Assembly (NCBI GenBank): GCA_965539935.1
Contig: CBETVX010000007.1
Span: 1 to 64,000 of the forward strand
From: CBETVX01 sp965539935
GTDB taxonomy: Bacteria; Bacillota; Clostridia; Peptostreptococcales; Caminicellaceae
Length of the DNA: 64,000 bases
Direction: 5' to 3'
Below are positions 17,030 through 26,239 of this stretch, piece after piece. A program made the position numbers and the translations under genes. Each line of letters begins with the position of its first letter. Positions within the stretch are counted from its first letter, which is position 1. A model generated the notes under the pieces. It saw only the letters and a program-made list of their open reading frames with translations. It made no database searches and was not told the origin of the DNA.

Positions 17030-18694
17030 TTATTTTTCTATATATGTTTCATCAAAATAGAAATATCCTAACATGGACTTTTTAACACCCTTAACATAAT
17101 CTTTCACCATTAAATCGTCAATATAGTAATACAGTGGAATTACTACCACATCTTCCATAAGCAGTTTTTCTGCTTCATACATAGCATTGTATCTTTCTTC
17201 CCCTGTTGTCTTCTTAGCCTTTTCAATTAGTTTATCATATTCTTCATTTTTCCATTTAGCAAGATTCTTCCCTGCATCCGATGTCCATAGGTCTAAGAAT
17301 GTCATTGGATCTACATAATCTCCAAACCAATTGGCTTTACCAATTGTAAAATTACCTTCTACAAGGGTATTTTGGAAAACTGCCCATTCTTGATTCTGTA
17401 GCTCTATGTCTATGCCAAGATTGTCCTTCCACATCTCCTGAACTGCTTCTGCTATTGCCTTATGGCCTTCACTCGTATTGTATAGGAATTCTATTTTAGG
17501 GAATCCCTTACCATCGGGATAGCCAGCCTCTGCAAGTAATGCCTTAGCTTCTTCTATCTGAGCTTTATTTGGATCTATATAATAATCCCCAGCAGTTTCT
17601 CTAAAGTCATTTCCATTTGCATCATTTAATCCCGGAGGTACAAAACCTGTAGCTGGTTTTTGTCCACCCTTTAAAATCGATGTGGTAATAGCCTTTCTAT
17701 CAATGGCTAGTGATAATGCCTTTCTAACCCTTATATCATCCATAGGCTCCTTATGTATATTAATTACATAGTAGTAATTTGCAAGGTAAGGTCTTATTTG
17801 ATACTCATCACTTTCTGCACTTATTCTTGCTGTTTCCTGGGCAGGAATGTCGTCTAATATATGTACCTCATCATTTTCATATGCAGTTAAGGCAGTAGCT
17901 CCATCTGGAAGCATCACCATATTGATTTTATCTAGTTTAACCCTTTCTGCATCGTAGTAGTTTTCATTTTTAACAAGTACTATTTTATCTCCCCTTGAAT
18001 ACTCATCTAACTTAAAGGGCCCATTAGATATGGCTGTTTCTGGATTTATAGCCCATCCCTCTGGATCCTTTTCAACTATATCCTTTCTAACTGGAAAATA
18101 TGTATAAAAGGCAGTTAATTCTAAAAAGTAGGAAGTAGGATTTTCAAGTTCTACTTCAAAGGTTTTATCATCTAAGGCCTTTACTCCAACTTCTTCAGCA
18201 TCTATTTCGCCCTTATGATATTTTTCACCATTTTTTATGTAATAAAGCTGGAATGCATATTCTGAGGCAGTTTCTGGTGACAATGCCCTCTTCCAAGCAT
18301 ATTCAAAATCATAGGCTGTTACGTCTTTACCATCACTCCACTTAGCATCCCTTAAGTAAAATGTGTATTTCAGTCCATCATCGGAAATCTTAACATCCTT
18401 AGCTATTCCTGGAATAGCTTTTTCCTTTTCATCTAATCTCATTAAACCTTCATACATATTTAAGATTACATTTCCTGCATTAAGTGCACTATTTAAGGCT
18501 GGATCTAACGTTCTTACATCATCTCCTAAATTAAATGTTAATACCATTTCTTCTTTTTCAACTTCTGTTTTTTCAATTTCTTGATTTCCTTCCTCTTCAT
18601 TTTCATTTGCTGGCACATCTGTGTTATTTGTACATCCAGCAAATACACCTACTACCAATACCAATACTAGTAAATAGGCTAATAGTTTTTTCAT
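17030..18694 (-). CDS. Oligopeptide ABC transporter substrate-binding lipoprotein
   Basis: 554 residues of the OppA/DppA family (SBP_bac_5). A lipoprotein signal ends in VVGVFAGC with the lipidated C21, followed by an acidic linker. Core markers are LTFNLGDDVRTLDP, YEGLMRLDE and DAKWSDGKDVTAYDFEYAWKR. OppA-like proteins bind peptides, and some (MppA) bind murein tripeptide. No permease or ATPase is encoded beside it, so it must share components with another importer. It lies between lysA and ldcA on the same strand, consistent with uptake of cell-wall peptides. Confidence 0.9.
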   Translation of the reverse strand: MKKLLAYLLVLVLVVGVFAGCTNNTDVPANENEEEGNQEIEKTEVEKEEMVLTFNLGDDVRTLDPALNSALNAGNVILNMYEGLMRLDEKEKAIPGIAKDVKISDDGLKYTFYLRDAKWSDGKDVTAYDFEYAWKRALSPETASEYAFQLYYIKNGEKYHKGEIDAEEVGVKALDDKTFEVELENPTSYFLELTAFYTYFPVRKDIVEKDPEGWAINPETAISNGPFKLDEYSRGDKIVLVKNENYYDAERVKLDKINMVMLPDGATALTAYENDEVHILDDIPAQETARISAESDEYQIRPYLANYYYVINIHKEPMDDIRVRKALSLAIDRKAITTSILKGGQKPATGFVPPGLNDANGNDFRETAGDYYIDPNKAQIEEAKALLAEAGYPDGKGFPKIEFLYNTSEGHKAIAEAVQEMWKDNLGIDIELQNQEWAVFQNTLVEGNFTIGKANWFGDYVDPMTFLDLWTSDAGKNLAKWKNEEYDKLIEKAKKTTGEERYNAMYEAEKLLMEDVVVIPLYYYIDDLMVKDYVKGVKKSMLGYFYFDETYIEK

Positions 18695-18730
18695 AATAAA
18701 TCTCCCCCCTAATATTTATATAATCTAAAA

Positions 18731-18766
18731 TGAAGCACTGCTTATAATATATAATTCAGTGCTTCA
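18731..18766 (-). terminator. Intercistronic hairpin after lysA
   Basis: TGAAGCACTG and CAGTGCTTCA (perfect 10-bp arms, 16-nt loop) are followed on the minus strand by TTTTAGATTATAT. The U tract is poor, so it may attenuate rather than stop transcription into the binding-protein gene. Confidence 0.5.
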
Positions 18767-18817
18767 CTTCGATATCCCTTTTTTATCAGCCATGATAAAT
18801 TTATTTTTTTATATTTT

Positions 18818-20167
18818 TTAATTTGCTATACTATATAGTCTATGCTCCTGAATTCGACTTTTTGAATCCATCAAATAGTCTGGAATCCTATCATTCTTTA
18901 TTATGTCATTATAGCTTTCTCTTTCAACTATTATTTCTGAATTTCCATTATTAATAAGCACTACAGCAGGTCGCGGTATTCTATTATAATTATTTGACAT
19001 TGAGTAGTTATATGCTCCCGTACTAAATACAGCTAATATATCTCCAGATACGATATTAGGAACTTTTAAATCCCATATAAGTATATCTCCTGTTTCACAG
19101 CATTTCCCAGAAATCGTAACTGTATTTATCCTTTCTTCATCTGCTCTATTGGCCACCACTGCATCATATTTGGCTCCATAAAGGGCTGGTCTTGGGTTAT
19201 CTGGTATTCCTCCATCGATTGATACATAGGTTCTAATACCTGGTATTTCTTTGATGGAACCTATGCTATATAGTGTTATTCCTGCCTCTCCTATTATCCA
19301 TCTTCCCGGCTCAATTATTACAGTTGGTATATCTAGATTGTATTCACTACATCTCTCGTATACCTTTTCCATTATAGTATCTGTAAAGTAGCTAAGTGGC
19401 ATAGGATTATCATTATCATAATAGTAAATACCATATCCTCCACCAGTATTGACTTCCCTAGTTATAAAACCAAGTCGTTTCTTTGCATCCTTCATAAGAA
19501 CCATTAATTTCTCTAAGGCTCCTAAGTGGGATTTGTTATCAAAGAGTTGGGAGCCTACATGGAAATGAAAACCCATTAATTCCACATTTTTATATTCTAT
19601 TGCCCTTTCTATTGCATTGAATATAATATCTTCATTAAGGGGTATTCCAAACTTGGAATCTTTTTGTCCCGTTGATATATAGTCATGGGTATTGCTATTT
19701 ACTCCGGGAGTAATTCTAAATAATATCTTAGTTTTTTTGTTTAATTCCTTTCCTATTCCCTCAATTAGATCTAATTCATATAGATTATCTACAACTATTC
19801 TTCCAACTTCATTTTCAATAGCCATATATAATTCATCTATGGATTTATTATTGCCATGAAAGAAAACTCTTTCCATAGGGAAACCAGCATTTATGGCAGT
19901 ATAAAGTTCACCACCTGATACCACATCTAAATCAAGTCCTTCTCTTTCTATAATCTTACACATAGCTAGGTTTAGGAAGGCCTTACTGGCATAGGCAGCC
20001 CTTGTATTATTATATTTATATAAAAATTTCTCCCTAATTTCCTTACATCTTTCATTAACAATGTCCTCAGAAACTACATAGAGAGGAGTTCCATAGGTTT
20101 TAGCAAGTTCTACAACGTCACATCCACCAAAAATTAAATGACCATTTCGGGATTGTATATTATGCAC
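18818..20167 (-). CDS. lysA: Diaminopimelate decarboxylase
   Basis: 449 residues, fold-type III PLP decarboxylase. The PLP lysine is in AAYASKAF, with HVGSQ, EPGRWIIGEAG and the second-domain CCETGD marker. It converts meso-DAP to L-lysine. I choose the GTG at 20167, preceded by GAGAGGTG; the earlier GTG at 20176 is part of that ribosome site. A sigma-54 promoter lies 37 bp upstream. It is followed by the murein-peptide genes, so here it may serve breakdown of DAP from recycled peptides as well as lysine synthesis (inference). Related PLP enzymes (ornithine or arginine decarboxylases) are less likely given CCETGD. Confidence 0.88.
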   Translation of the reverse strand: MHNIQSRNGHLIFGGCDVVELAKTYGTPLYVVSEDIVNERCKEIREKFLYKYNNTRAAYASKAFLNLAMCKIIEREGLDLDVVSGGELYTAINAGFPMERVFFHGNNKSIDELYMAIENEVGRIVVDNLYELDLIEGIGKELNKKTKILFRITPGVNSNTHDYISTGQKDSKFGIPLNEDIIFNAIERAIEYKNVELMGFHFHVGSQLFDNKSHLGALEKLMVLMKDAKKRLGFITREVNTGGGYGIYYYDNDNPMPLSYFTDTIMEKVYERCSEYNLDIPTVIIEPGRWIIGEAGITLYSIGSIKEIPGIRTYVSIDGGIPDNPRPALYGAKYDAVVANRADEERINTVTISGKCCETGDILIWDLKVPNIVSGDILAVFSTGAYNYSMSNNYNRIPRPAVVLINNGNSEIIVERESYNDIIKNDRIPDYLMDSKSRIQEHRLYSIAN

Positions 20168-20203
20168 AATAATCACCTCTCAAATTATTATATATTCTAA
20201 CTA

Positions 20204-20220
20204 AGCAATTATTGTGCCAA
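20204..20220 (-). promoter_or_regulatory. Sigma-54 (-24/-12) promoter of lysA
   Basis: On the minus strand TTGGCAC, five bases, TTGCT: an exact match to the TGGCAC-N5-TTGCW consensus, with the GG and GC dinucleotides at the required spacing. The transcription start would fall near 20193, about 26 bp before the lysA start. The next gene upstream encodes a sigma-54 activator. Confidence 0.85.
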
Positions 20221-20288
20221 AGTAATATATTTCTAGTTTCCAATAATGCTTTTTATCACGCCTTGTCTCCTTTAGCAAGTTTGGTATA

Positions 20289-20316
20289 GGCTTATGGATT
20301 GTGGCTCATGGCTTAT
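20289..20316. repeat. 7-bp period array (GGCTTAT type)
   Basis: Contiguous units GGCTTAT, GGATTGT, GGCTCAT, GGCTTAT, then GGCAGG. It is located between the sigma-54 promoter and the putative enhancer. Confidence 0.6.
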
Positions 20317-20412
20317 GGCAGGTGATTTATAAATAAAATATAAAATTTTACTTTATTATCTACATAGCTTAAAGAAAGGCTAAGTTATATATTAAATTAT
20401 TATGATTTTTCC

Positions 20413-20470
20413 GTATTATCGGACTGCTTAAGCTAATCATATAGTCTTACAACAGTTTGTCCAATAATAC
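20413..20470. promoter_or_regulatory. Spaced inverted repeat, candidate enhancer (UAS)
   Basis: GTATTATCGGAC (20413-20424) and GTCCAATAATAC (20459-20470) are inverted copies with 11 of 12 matching positions, 34 bp apart. They lie about 195-250 bp upstream of the lysA sigma-54 promoter, the usual range for activator sites. No binding data exist; this is inference from position and symmetry. Confidence 0.4.
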
Positions 20471-20545
20471 TATAATAACTTCAAGCATTTGTTCATAAAA
20501 GCGTACTAAATTCCTTTTTTTCGGAAATTCTAGACTTATTAATTA

Positions 20546-22396
20546 TTATGAATCAATACTATATTTTTTAAGCTTTTCATAAAAACTCGTTTTACCAATT
20601 CCAAGGGATTTCATAGCACACTTTTTATCTCCATCGCATTTTTTCAAGGCATTTATAATAGCCTCTTTTTCTGCTTCCTTTACTATTTCCTTTAACTTTT
20701 TATTTTCTATATTATCTTCCCTTTCAGCTTTTACCTTGATATGATTTGAAAGAATATTATCCCCTTCACTTAAATTCACAGCCCTTTCCAATATATTTTC
20801 AAGCTCCCTTACATTTCCTGGCCAATCATATTTCATCAACTTCTTTAGTCCCTCCCCGGATATATGCTTATGGGATGTTCCTATTCTATTGCAAATACTT
20901 GGAAGAAGATTATATACTAGCTGATGTATATCTTCCTTCCTTTCCCTAAGGGGGGGTATCCATATTGGGAATATATTTATCCTATAAAATAAATCCTCTC
21001 TAAAATTACCCTTTTCCGTTTCTTTTTCTAAATTTTTATTGGTGGCAGCTATAATTCTAACATCTACATTTATTTCTTTATTTCCCCCAACTCTATAAAA
21101 ACTTCTATTTTGAAGGACCTGCAACAGTTTTACTTGCATTGAAATTGGTAGTTCTGCTATCTCATCTAAAAAAATTGTACCTCCATGGGCTATTTCGAAA
21201 TATCCCTTTTTACCCTTTGTCTTTGCCCCTGTAAAAGCCCCCTCTTCGTATCCAAAAAACTCACTTTCTATAAGGGTTTCTGGTATTGAAGCACAGTTCA
21301 CATGGATAAAGGGCATACCATCTCTATTGCTGGCATGATGGATATTTTTGGCCAGGACTGTTTTACCTGTACCGCTTTCCCCTAATAATAGAACTGTAGA
21401 GTTAGTTTTTGAAGCCTTATAGGCCATTTTTTTTACATTTTTCATTTCTTTACTTTCCCCAACTATCTCTGGAAATAGCTTATCAATCTCCTCTTCATTT
21501 CTTAACCGTTTTTCCATCTCTTCGATTTTATGGAGGGCTTTATCCCTTTCCTTAGTCAATCTTTTAAGTTCAGTTATATCCTCTACTCTAAGGACAGCTC
21601 CTATTCTTTTTCCCTTTTCATCTATGGGAATAAGTGTACAAAGAGTGGGGCGTCCATTGATTTCTATAAACTTGTCTGTAAAGCTCAAATTTTTTCCCCT
21701 TGCCACTTCATAAAAACTCTTCATTTCTGGTACTGCTCCATGAAGCTCAAAAATATCCTTCCCAATTACTTGTATACCCTCTGTATCTTTACCCTTCGCC
21801 ATAAAGTTTTTACCAGCAAGTATTTCCTTTATACTCTCTCTCCTTATTGTATAACCTTTGGCTTGATAAAACTTAATATTCCCCTTTTCTCCATCTAGGA
21901 CAACCATGTGGCCTAGAGCATTGATATATTCTTCTGTGAACTCTTCCTTATTTATAGATATACTTACTAATTTTTTATCTGCTTCTATGGATACCTTTAT
22001 ATCAAAACCCTTATATTTAGTTGCTATTTGAAAATGCTCCTTATATAGTCCCTTCATGGCTTTAAATATTGCTGGGGTTGTCTCATCCTTATATGTTCCT
22101 ATTGCAATTATTGAATCTCCAATATCAAAATTATCATTCTTTACTCCAATGACCTTTAAATCCTCAGGAACCAGTCCTCCATCGTCCCTTCCTAAATAAT
22201 TATCTGCAATTATTACAATATCCCCTTTTTTAATTGTTCCTGCATCATGGCATCGTCCCTTATTATTATAAATAACTCCGAAAATTTCCTTAGCCTTTCT
22301 ATTATATATCTGAACTATACCCTTATTATCTATAAATATAAACCCTTCTGAAATCACATCTATAAATTTATTAATATATTTTAAATCTCCAAACAT
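20546..22396 (-). CDS. Sigma-54-dependent transcriptional activator with PAS domains
   Basis: 616 residues. The N-terminal sensory part has a PAS-like domain (about 5-50, EGFIFIDNKGIVQIYN), a region of unclear fold, then a second PAS-like domain (about 195-280). The AAA+ core shows Walker A GESGTGKT (339-346), the sigma-54 contact loop GAFTGA (386-391), Walker B TIFLDE, and WPGNVRELEN. A Fis-type helix-turn-helix closes the protein (AMKSLGIGKTSFYEKLKKY). The ATG follows AGGAGG. Its stop is 325 bp upstream of a sigma-54 promoter for lysA and the murein-peptide genes, its obvious target. The signal is unknown, perhaps an amino acid or peptide. Confidence 0.92.
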   Translation of the reverse strand: MFGDLKYINKFIDVISEGFIFIDNKGIVQIYNRKAKEIFGVIYNNKGRCHDAGTIKKGDIVIIADNYLGRDDGGLVPEDLKVIGVKNDNFDIGDSIIAIGTYKDETTPAIFKAMKGLYKEHFQIATKYKGFDIKVSIEADKKLVSISINKEEFTEEYINALGHMVVLDGEKGNIKFYQAKGYTIRRESIKEILAGKNFMAKGKDTEGIQVIGKDIFELHGAVPEMKSFYEVARGKNLSFTDKFIEINGRPTLCTLIPIDEKGKRIGAVLRVEDITELKRLTKERDKALHKIEEMEKRLRNEEEIDKLFPEIVGESKEMKNVKKMAYKASKTNSTVLLLGESGTGKTVLAKNIHHASNRDGMPFIHVNCASIPETLIESEFFGYEEGAFTGAKTKGKKGYFEIAHGGTIFLDEIAELPISMQVKLLQVLQNRSFYRVGGNKEINVDVRIIAATNKNLEKETEKGNFREDLFYRINIFPIWIPPLRERKEDIHQLVYNLLPSICNRIGTSHKHISGEGLKKLMKYDWPGNVRELENILERAVNLSEGDNILSNHIKVKAEREDNIENKKLKEIVKEAEKEAIINALKKCDGDKKCAMKSLGIGKTSFYEKLKKYSIDS

Positions 22397-22695
22397 AAAA
22401 ATTTCCTCCTAAATATACCCATTCTTTTTTAATATTATATATTAATATCTTTAGTATTTAAATCTATCTAATTTTATAGTCTATTATTTGGGAGTGTTTT
22501 CCATTGGTCATTAATTATTATTCTACATAAGATTAGACATATATAGACAGTTAATTCTTTGTAAAATCATAAATTTCTTGCAGGAAAATAATAATTTAAC
22601 AAGAAATATGTATATAAATGTGATATTATATAATATAAATACGTGCAAAAATGGCTTTATTACCTATTAAAACCACCTGTAAGGAGAGAGTTTTT

Positions 22696-23052
22696 ATGCT
22701 TGATGTGCTAATTGTTGATGATGCAAGCTTTATGAGAACTGTAATTAAGGGGCATTTAACTGATTTAGGATATAATGTGTGCGGTGAAGCTGAAGATGGG
22801 ATTAAAGCTGTAAAGTTATATCAAGAACTTAAACCCGATTGTGTTACCATGGATATAACGATGCCTAATATGGATGGAATAGAAGCAGTTTCACAAATCA
22901 TGAAGATTGATCCAAATGCCCGGATAATAATGTGTTCTGCAATGGGTCAAAAGGATATGGTAGTAGAAGCTATACAAAAAGGAGCTAAAGATTTTGTCGT
23001 TAAGCCTTTGACTAAAGATAGACTAGCTGAAGCCCTTGGAAAAATTAAATAA
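22696..23052 (+). CDS. CheY-like single-domain response regulator
   Basis: 118 residues consisting of a receiver domain only. The acidic pair is D8/D9, the phosphorylated aspartate is D53 (VTMDITMP), with the switch residue in MCSAMG and the lysine in VVKPL. Sequence style (DASFMRTVIKGHL, MPNMDGIEAV) matches chemotaxis CheY. The start is the ATG at 22696, five bases after AAGGAGAGAG; an upstream ATG at 22651 lacks a ribosome site. No che or fli genes are nearby, so it is an orphan. It is divergent from the sigma-54 activator. Confidence 0.85.
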   Translation: MLDVLIVDDASFMRTVIKGHLTDLGYNVCGEAEDGIKAVKLYQELKPDCVTMDITMPNMDGIEAVSQIMKIDPNARIIMCSAMGQKDMVVEAIQKGAKDFVVKPLTKDRLAEALGKIK

Positions 23053-23124
23053 TTATTCATGCCATATGGTTGATAACAAAAATGGAAATCAACTGTTTAC
23101 TTATTACTAAAGATCTTGAAAACT

Positions 23125-23152
23125 AAGGAGTAGGGATAAATTCCTACTCCTA
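23125..23152 (+). terminator. Terminator of the cheY-like gene
   Basis: AAGGAGTAGG and CCTACTCCT arms with a short loop, followed by ATTTCTAATTT. It lies between convergent genes. Confidence 0.7.
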
Positions 23153-23160
23153 TTTCTAAT

Positions 23161-24618
23161 TTAAATATTCATCATGGTTCTTTTAAAGTTTATAAAAAAT
23201 TCACTACCTTTTCCTACTTCACTTTCTACAGATATAGTACCTCCATGGAGTTCAATTATCTTTTTAGATATTGCTAACCCTAATCCCGTACCTCCATCGG
23301 TTTTTCTAGTGTTATCTCCTCGTACTAATGCATTAAATATATTTTCTCTAATATTTTCTGGTATCCCTACACCGTTATCCCCTATTATTATCTGGATATC
23401 CTTACCATCCTCCATTAGAGAAAGGGATAATTTAGTATGTTTTGGATTATATTTTATAATATTTCCAATGATATTTGCTATAGCTCTTTCCAATTCTATT
23501 TCATCAAAATTAAAGTATATTTTCTTCTCTGGAATATTAATATCTAGTTCAAAGCCTTTATTATCTAGCTCCCCATAAAAACCAATTACTACATTTCTAA
23601 GGAATTCAGACAAATCCTCTATTTTTCTATCTAAATCAAAAATACTGCTATCTAGCTTTGAATATTTGAATAGTCTCTCTATTAAATTAGTAATTGTCTT
23701 TGATTTTTCGTAAATATATTTTAAATAGACTTTTCTATCCTTTTCATTTACAACCATGTCATCATATAGTGCTTCAGCATAACCCTGTATAACAGTAGCT
23801 GGAGTTCTTAAGTCATGGGATATATCTAATAAAAGTCTTTTTTTGCTTTGTGCTATAGATTTATTTTCTCGTTCTGCTATTTTAATCCTTTCTGTCATAT
23901 AATTAAAAGCATCTCTAACCTGATTAAATTCATAACTGCCTTCGAAATCTAATCTTGTAGAATAATTTCCTGCCATAACACTTTTAAGTCCATTATTAAT
24001 TTCTTTAAGAGGAATCATTATTTTTTTGGTAGTTATTCTACTAAATAATAAAATTATGATAGTTATTAGTAAAATAAATGTAAAAAAGCTCAATTTAATT
24101 TTTGAATATATTTCTTTTTCAAAATCAGTGTCTCGTAGGGAATCTGGTAAATCAAAGTCTATTTTAAACACACCGCTATTAGTCCTAGGCTTTTTATAAA
24201 TAAAAGTATATTTTTCTCCATCTAGTCCAGTAAAGGGAATGTATTCAGCTGTATATTTATTAGTTGCAATTTTTTCATCTGCATTATTCGCTATAAAGGC
24301 TAATTCTTCTTGAGTATACTCCATCTTATCATCCTGTTTTTGACCTTCTATATAGATTACCTTATTATCCTTTAATATCTCCACCCAAGCGCTTTCTTCA
24401 ATATCCATTGGTAAATTCAATTCTTTAGTCCTATTATCATATTCAATTTTATTAATATATATACTTGAATTTTTCACTATATCTGGATATTTTGAAATGG
24501 TATTTATTGTTATAAAAATTAATGTACTTAAAAAAACTACTGTGACCACTATTGCAGCTAATAAAAAAAAGATATATCTAAATATTAAATCCCAATACAG
24601 CCTTTTCTTTATTCTCAT
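23161..24618 (-). CDS. Membrane sensor histidine kinase
   Basis: 485 residues. It has TM helix 1 at about 11-40, an extracellular sensor of about 130 residues, TM helix 2 at about 172-194, HAMP (about 196-248), HisKA with phosphorylated H268 (DISHDLRTP), and HATPase with NIIGNIIKYNP, DNGVGIP and GGTGLGLAISK. It starts 8 bp after the response regulator stop and is therefore cotranscribed. With the upstream ABC exporter genes it most likely senses envelope damage or a peptide antibiotic. Confidence 0.92.
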   Translation of the reverse strand: MRIKKRLYWDLIFRYIFFLLAAIVVTVVFLSTLIFITINTISKYPDIVKNSSIYINKIEYDNRTKELNLPMDIEESAWVEILKDNKVIYIEGQKQDDKMEYTQEELAFIANNADEKIATNKYTAEYIPFTGLDGEKYTFIYKKPRTNSGVFKIDFDLPDSLRDTDFEKEIYSKIKLSFFTFILLITIIILLFSRITTKKIMIPLKEINNGLKSVMAGNYSTRLDFEGSYEFNQVRDAFNYMTERIKIAERENKSIAQSKKRLLLDISHDLRTPATVIQGYAEALYDDMVVNEKDRKVYLKYIYEKSKTITNLIERLFKYSKLDSSIFDLDRKIEDLSEFLRNVVIGFYGELDNKGFELDINIPEKKIYFNFDEIELERAIANIIGNIIKYNPKHTKLSLSLMEDGKDIQIIIGDNGVGIPENIRENIFNALVRGDNTRKTDGGTGLGLAISKKIIELHGGTISVESEVGKGSEFFINFKRTMMNI

Positions 24619-24626
24619 ATAATATA

Positions 24627-25328
24627 CTACAACCTTTCAATTTTATAACCCAATCCCCTTACCGTTTTCAAGTATCTTGGATTTTTAGGATTTTCCTCAA
24701 TTTTGTCCCTTAAATTACTAATATGGACTCTTATTGCATTCTCATCATCATAATAATTTTCTTCCCAGACATGCTCAAAAATCTGTTTTTTAGTAAAAAC
24801 CCTTCCAATGTGATTTAATAAATATTCAATAATCTTGTATTCCGTTGAGGTAAGCTGTATGATTTTATTATTTTTCTTTAGATTACAACTTTCTTTATCC
24901 AACACCAATTCTCCAATTTCTATCCTATTTTTACCTAACATCGAATTATTATTTTCTTTATTTAGTTTATAGAATCTTCTTATTTGTGCTTGAACTCTAG
25001 CTAATAACTCTAAGGGATTAAAAGGTTTAGTCATATAATCATCAGCACCTAAATCAAGTCCTAAGATTTTATCAGAAAAATCATCCTTGGCAGACAAAAT
25101 AATTATAGGAACATTATAGTTTTCTCTAATTTCTTTAACAAGTTGAAATCCATTTAGCTTAGGCATCATAATATCAATAATGGCTAAGGTAATATTTTTA
25201 GTTTTCACACATTCTAATGCCTGCTCTCCATCGAAGGCTTTAACCACATGAAAGTTTTCCTTTAAGAGATATAGCTCTATTAATTCGACTATTTCCTTCT
25301 CATCGTCTGCAACAAGTATATTTTCCAT
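24627..25328 (-). CDS. OmpR-family response regulator
   Basis: 233 residues from the ATG at 25328 (second of two adjacent ATGs, five bases after GAGGTGG). A receiver domain (MENILVADDEKE; phosphorylated Asp in IIDIMMP; KPFNPLEL) is followed by a winged-helix DNA-binding domain (LTSTEYKIIEYLL; VHISNLRDKIE; RGLGYKIE). It is partner of the kinase downstream. Likely controls the ABC exporter genes just upstream. Confidence 0.93.
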   Translation of the reverse strand: MENILVADDEKEIVELIELYLLKENFHVVKAFDGEQALECVKTKNITLAIIDIMMPKLNGFQLVKEIRENYNVPIIILSAKDDFSDKILGLDLGADDYMTKPFNPLELLARVQAQIRRFYKLNKENNNSMLGKNRIEIGELVLDKESCNLKKNNKIIQLTSTEYKIIEYLLNHIGRVFTKKQIFEHVWEENYYDDENAIRVHISNLRDKIEENPKNPRYLKTVRGLGYKIERL

Positions 25329-25474
25329 CATAACCACCTCTAAAATAATATAAAATTCTTCTCTACCTAACATTTGAAATCTCTTATTTATTGATTATAA
25401 TTTTATCATATTTCAATATTATATTGTTTATTTTTTCCAAATATTCAGGTGGTTATCTCATACTAAATTATTTT

Positions 25475-26239
25475 CTAGTAAAATAATTCTTTTTTTCTAA
25501 ATATTATCACAGATAAAGTTGAGAAAAATAGAATATATAATACATCAGTAAAAAAGATTTGCCTCAATGATTCTAAATTCATATTCACTATTTCAGGGAA
25601 ATTTACAGTTATTATAAATGCTTTTAAAGACTGGGGCAGTATTACTCCCAAAACACCTATTATCATAAATATAGCTATTCCTACCCCTATAGCTCCACTT
25701 ATCTTGCTAATATTGATCATTACAAATATCAACAGACAAGAAAATCCAAATAACGTTAGCCATCCCAATATATAGGCTGCAATAATTTCAAATACATAAT
25801 AACTGCTGATATCCCATTTATAGGCAAAGATACCAATTATACTGGAACTAATCAATGCCGCAGATACTAATAAAAAGTTAATTATTCCTGCTGTAAATAT
25901 TTTACTCATTATTAACTTAAACTTTGTTGTGGCAAGAAGTGAATATTTCAAAGTCCCCTTACCATAGTCTTCTGATATTAAAATAGCTATAATAATTGTT
26001 ACGATAATAAAAATAGTTCCACCAGTGATTAATTTCACTAATGTACCTACAATATATTCTTGAGTAGATATATTTGCACTTCTCTTAGATAGCTCCAGTG
26101 CTTCTTCAGGGTTATATTTAATGAAAACTTTAGTTGCTATATAATCTATTGTCGATAAGACTATAACTAATATTATAGATATATATAACATTTTACCTGA
26201 CATATATTTCTTTAATTCACTTTTAATAGTTTTAAACAT
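25475..26239 (-). CDS. ABC-2 type transporter permease
   Basis: 254 residues with six predicted membrane helices and a large extracytoplasmic loop after the first (about 40-55). It resembles BcrB/NisE-like permeases of peptide antibiotic and lantibiotic self-protection exporters. I place the start at the ATG at 26239 (GGAAGGTGGCAGGAGAT before it), giving an 8-bp overlap with the ATPase gene. A 146-bp gap separates it from the response regulator. Confidence 0.85.
   Translation of the reverse strand: MFKTIKSELKKYMSGKMLYISIILVIVLSTIDYIATKVFIKYNPEEALELSKRSANISTQEYIVGTLVKLITGGTIFIIVTIIIAILISEDYGKGTLKYSLLATTKFKLIMSKIFTAGIINFLLVSAALISSSIIGIFAYKWDISSYYVFEIIAAYILGWLTLFGFSCLLIFVMINISKISGAIGVGIAIFMIIGVLGVILPQSLKAFIITVNFPEIVNMNLESLRQIFFTDVLYILFFSTLSVIIFRKKELFY

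Larger units (their letters stand above)
20221..20545. other. Regulatory intergenic region, lysA to sigma-54 activator
   Basis: 325 bp without a gene. It holds a period-7 array (20289-20316) and a spaced inverted repeat (20413-20470) that is well placed as an enhancer for the sigma-54 promoter. The activator gene ends at 20546 on the same strand, with no strong terminator visible. Confidence 0.5.

Noticed and set aside
18818..20167. Ornithine/arginine decarboxylase instead of LysA
   Set aside because: The CCETGD marker and fold-type III layout fit diaminopimelate decarboxylase, and the context handles diaminopimelate peptides.
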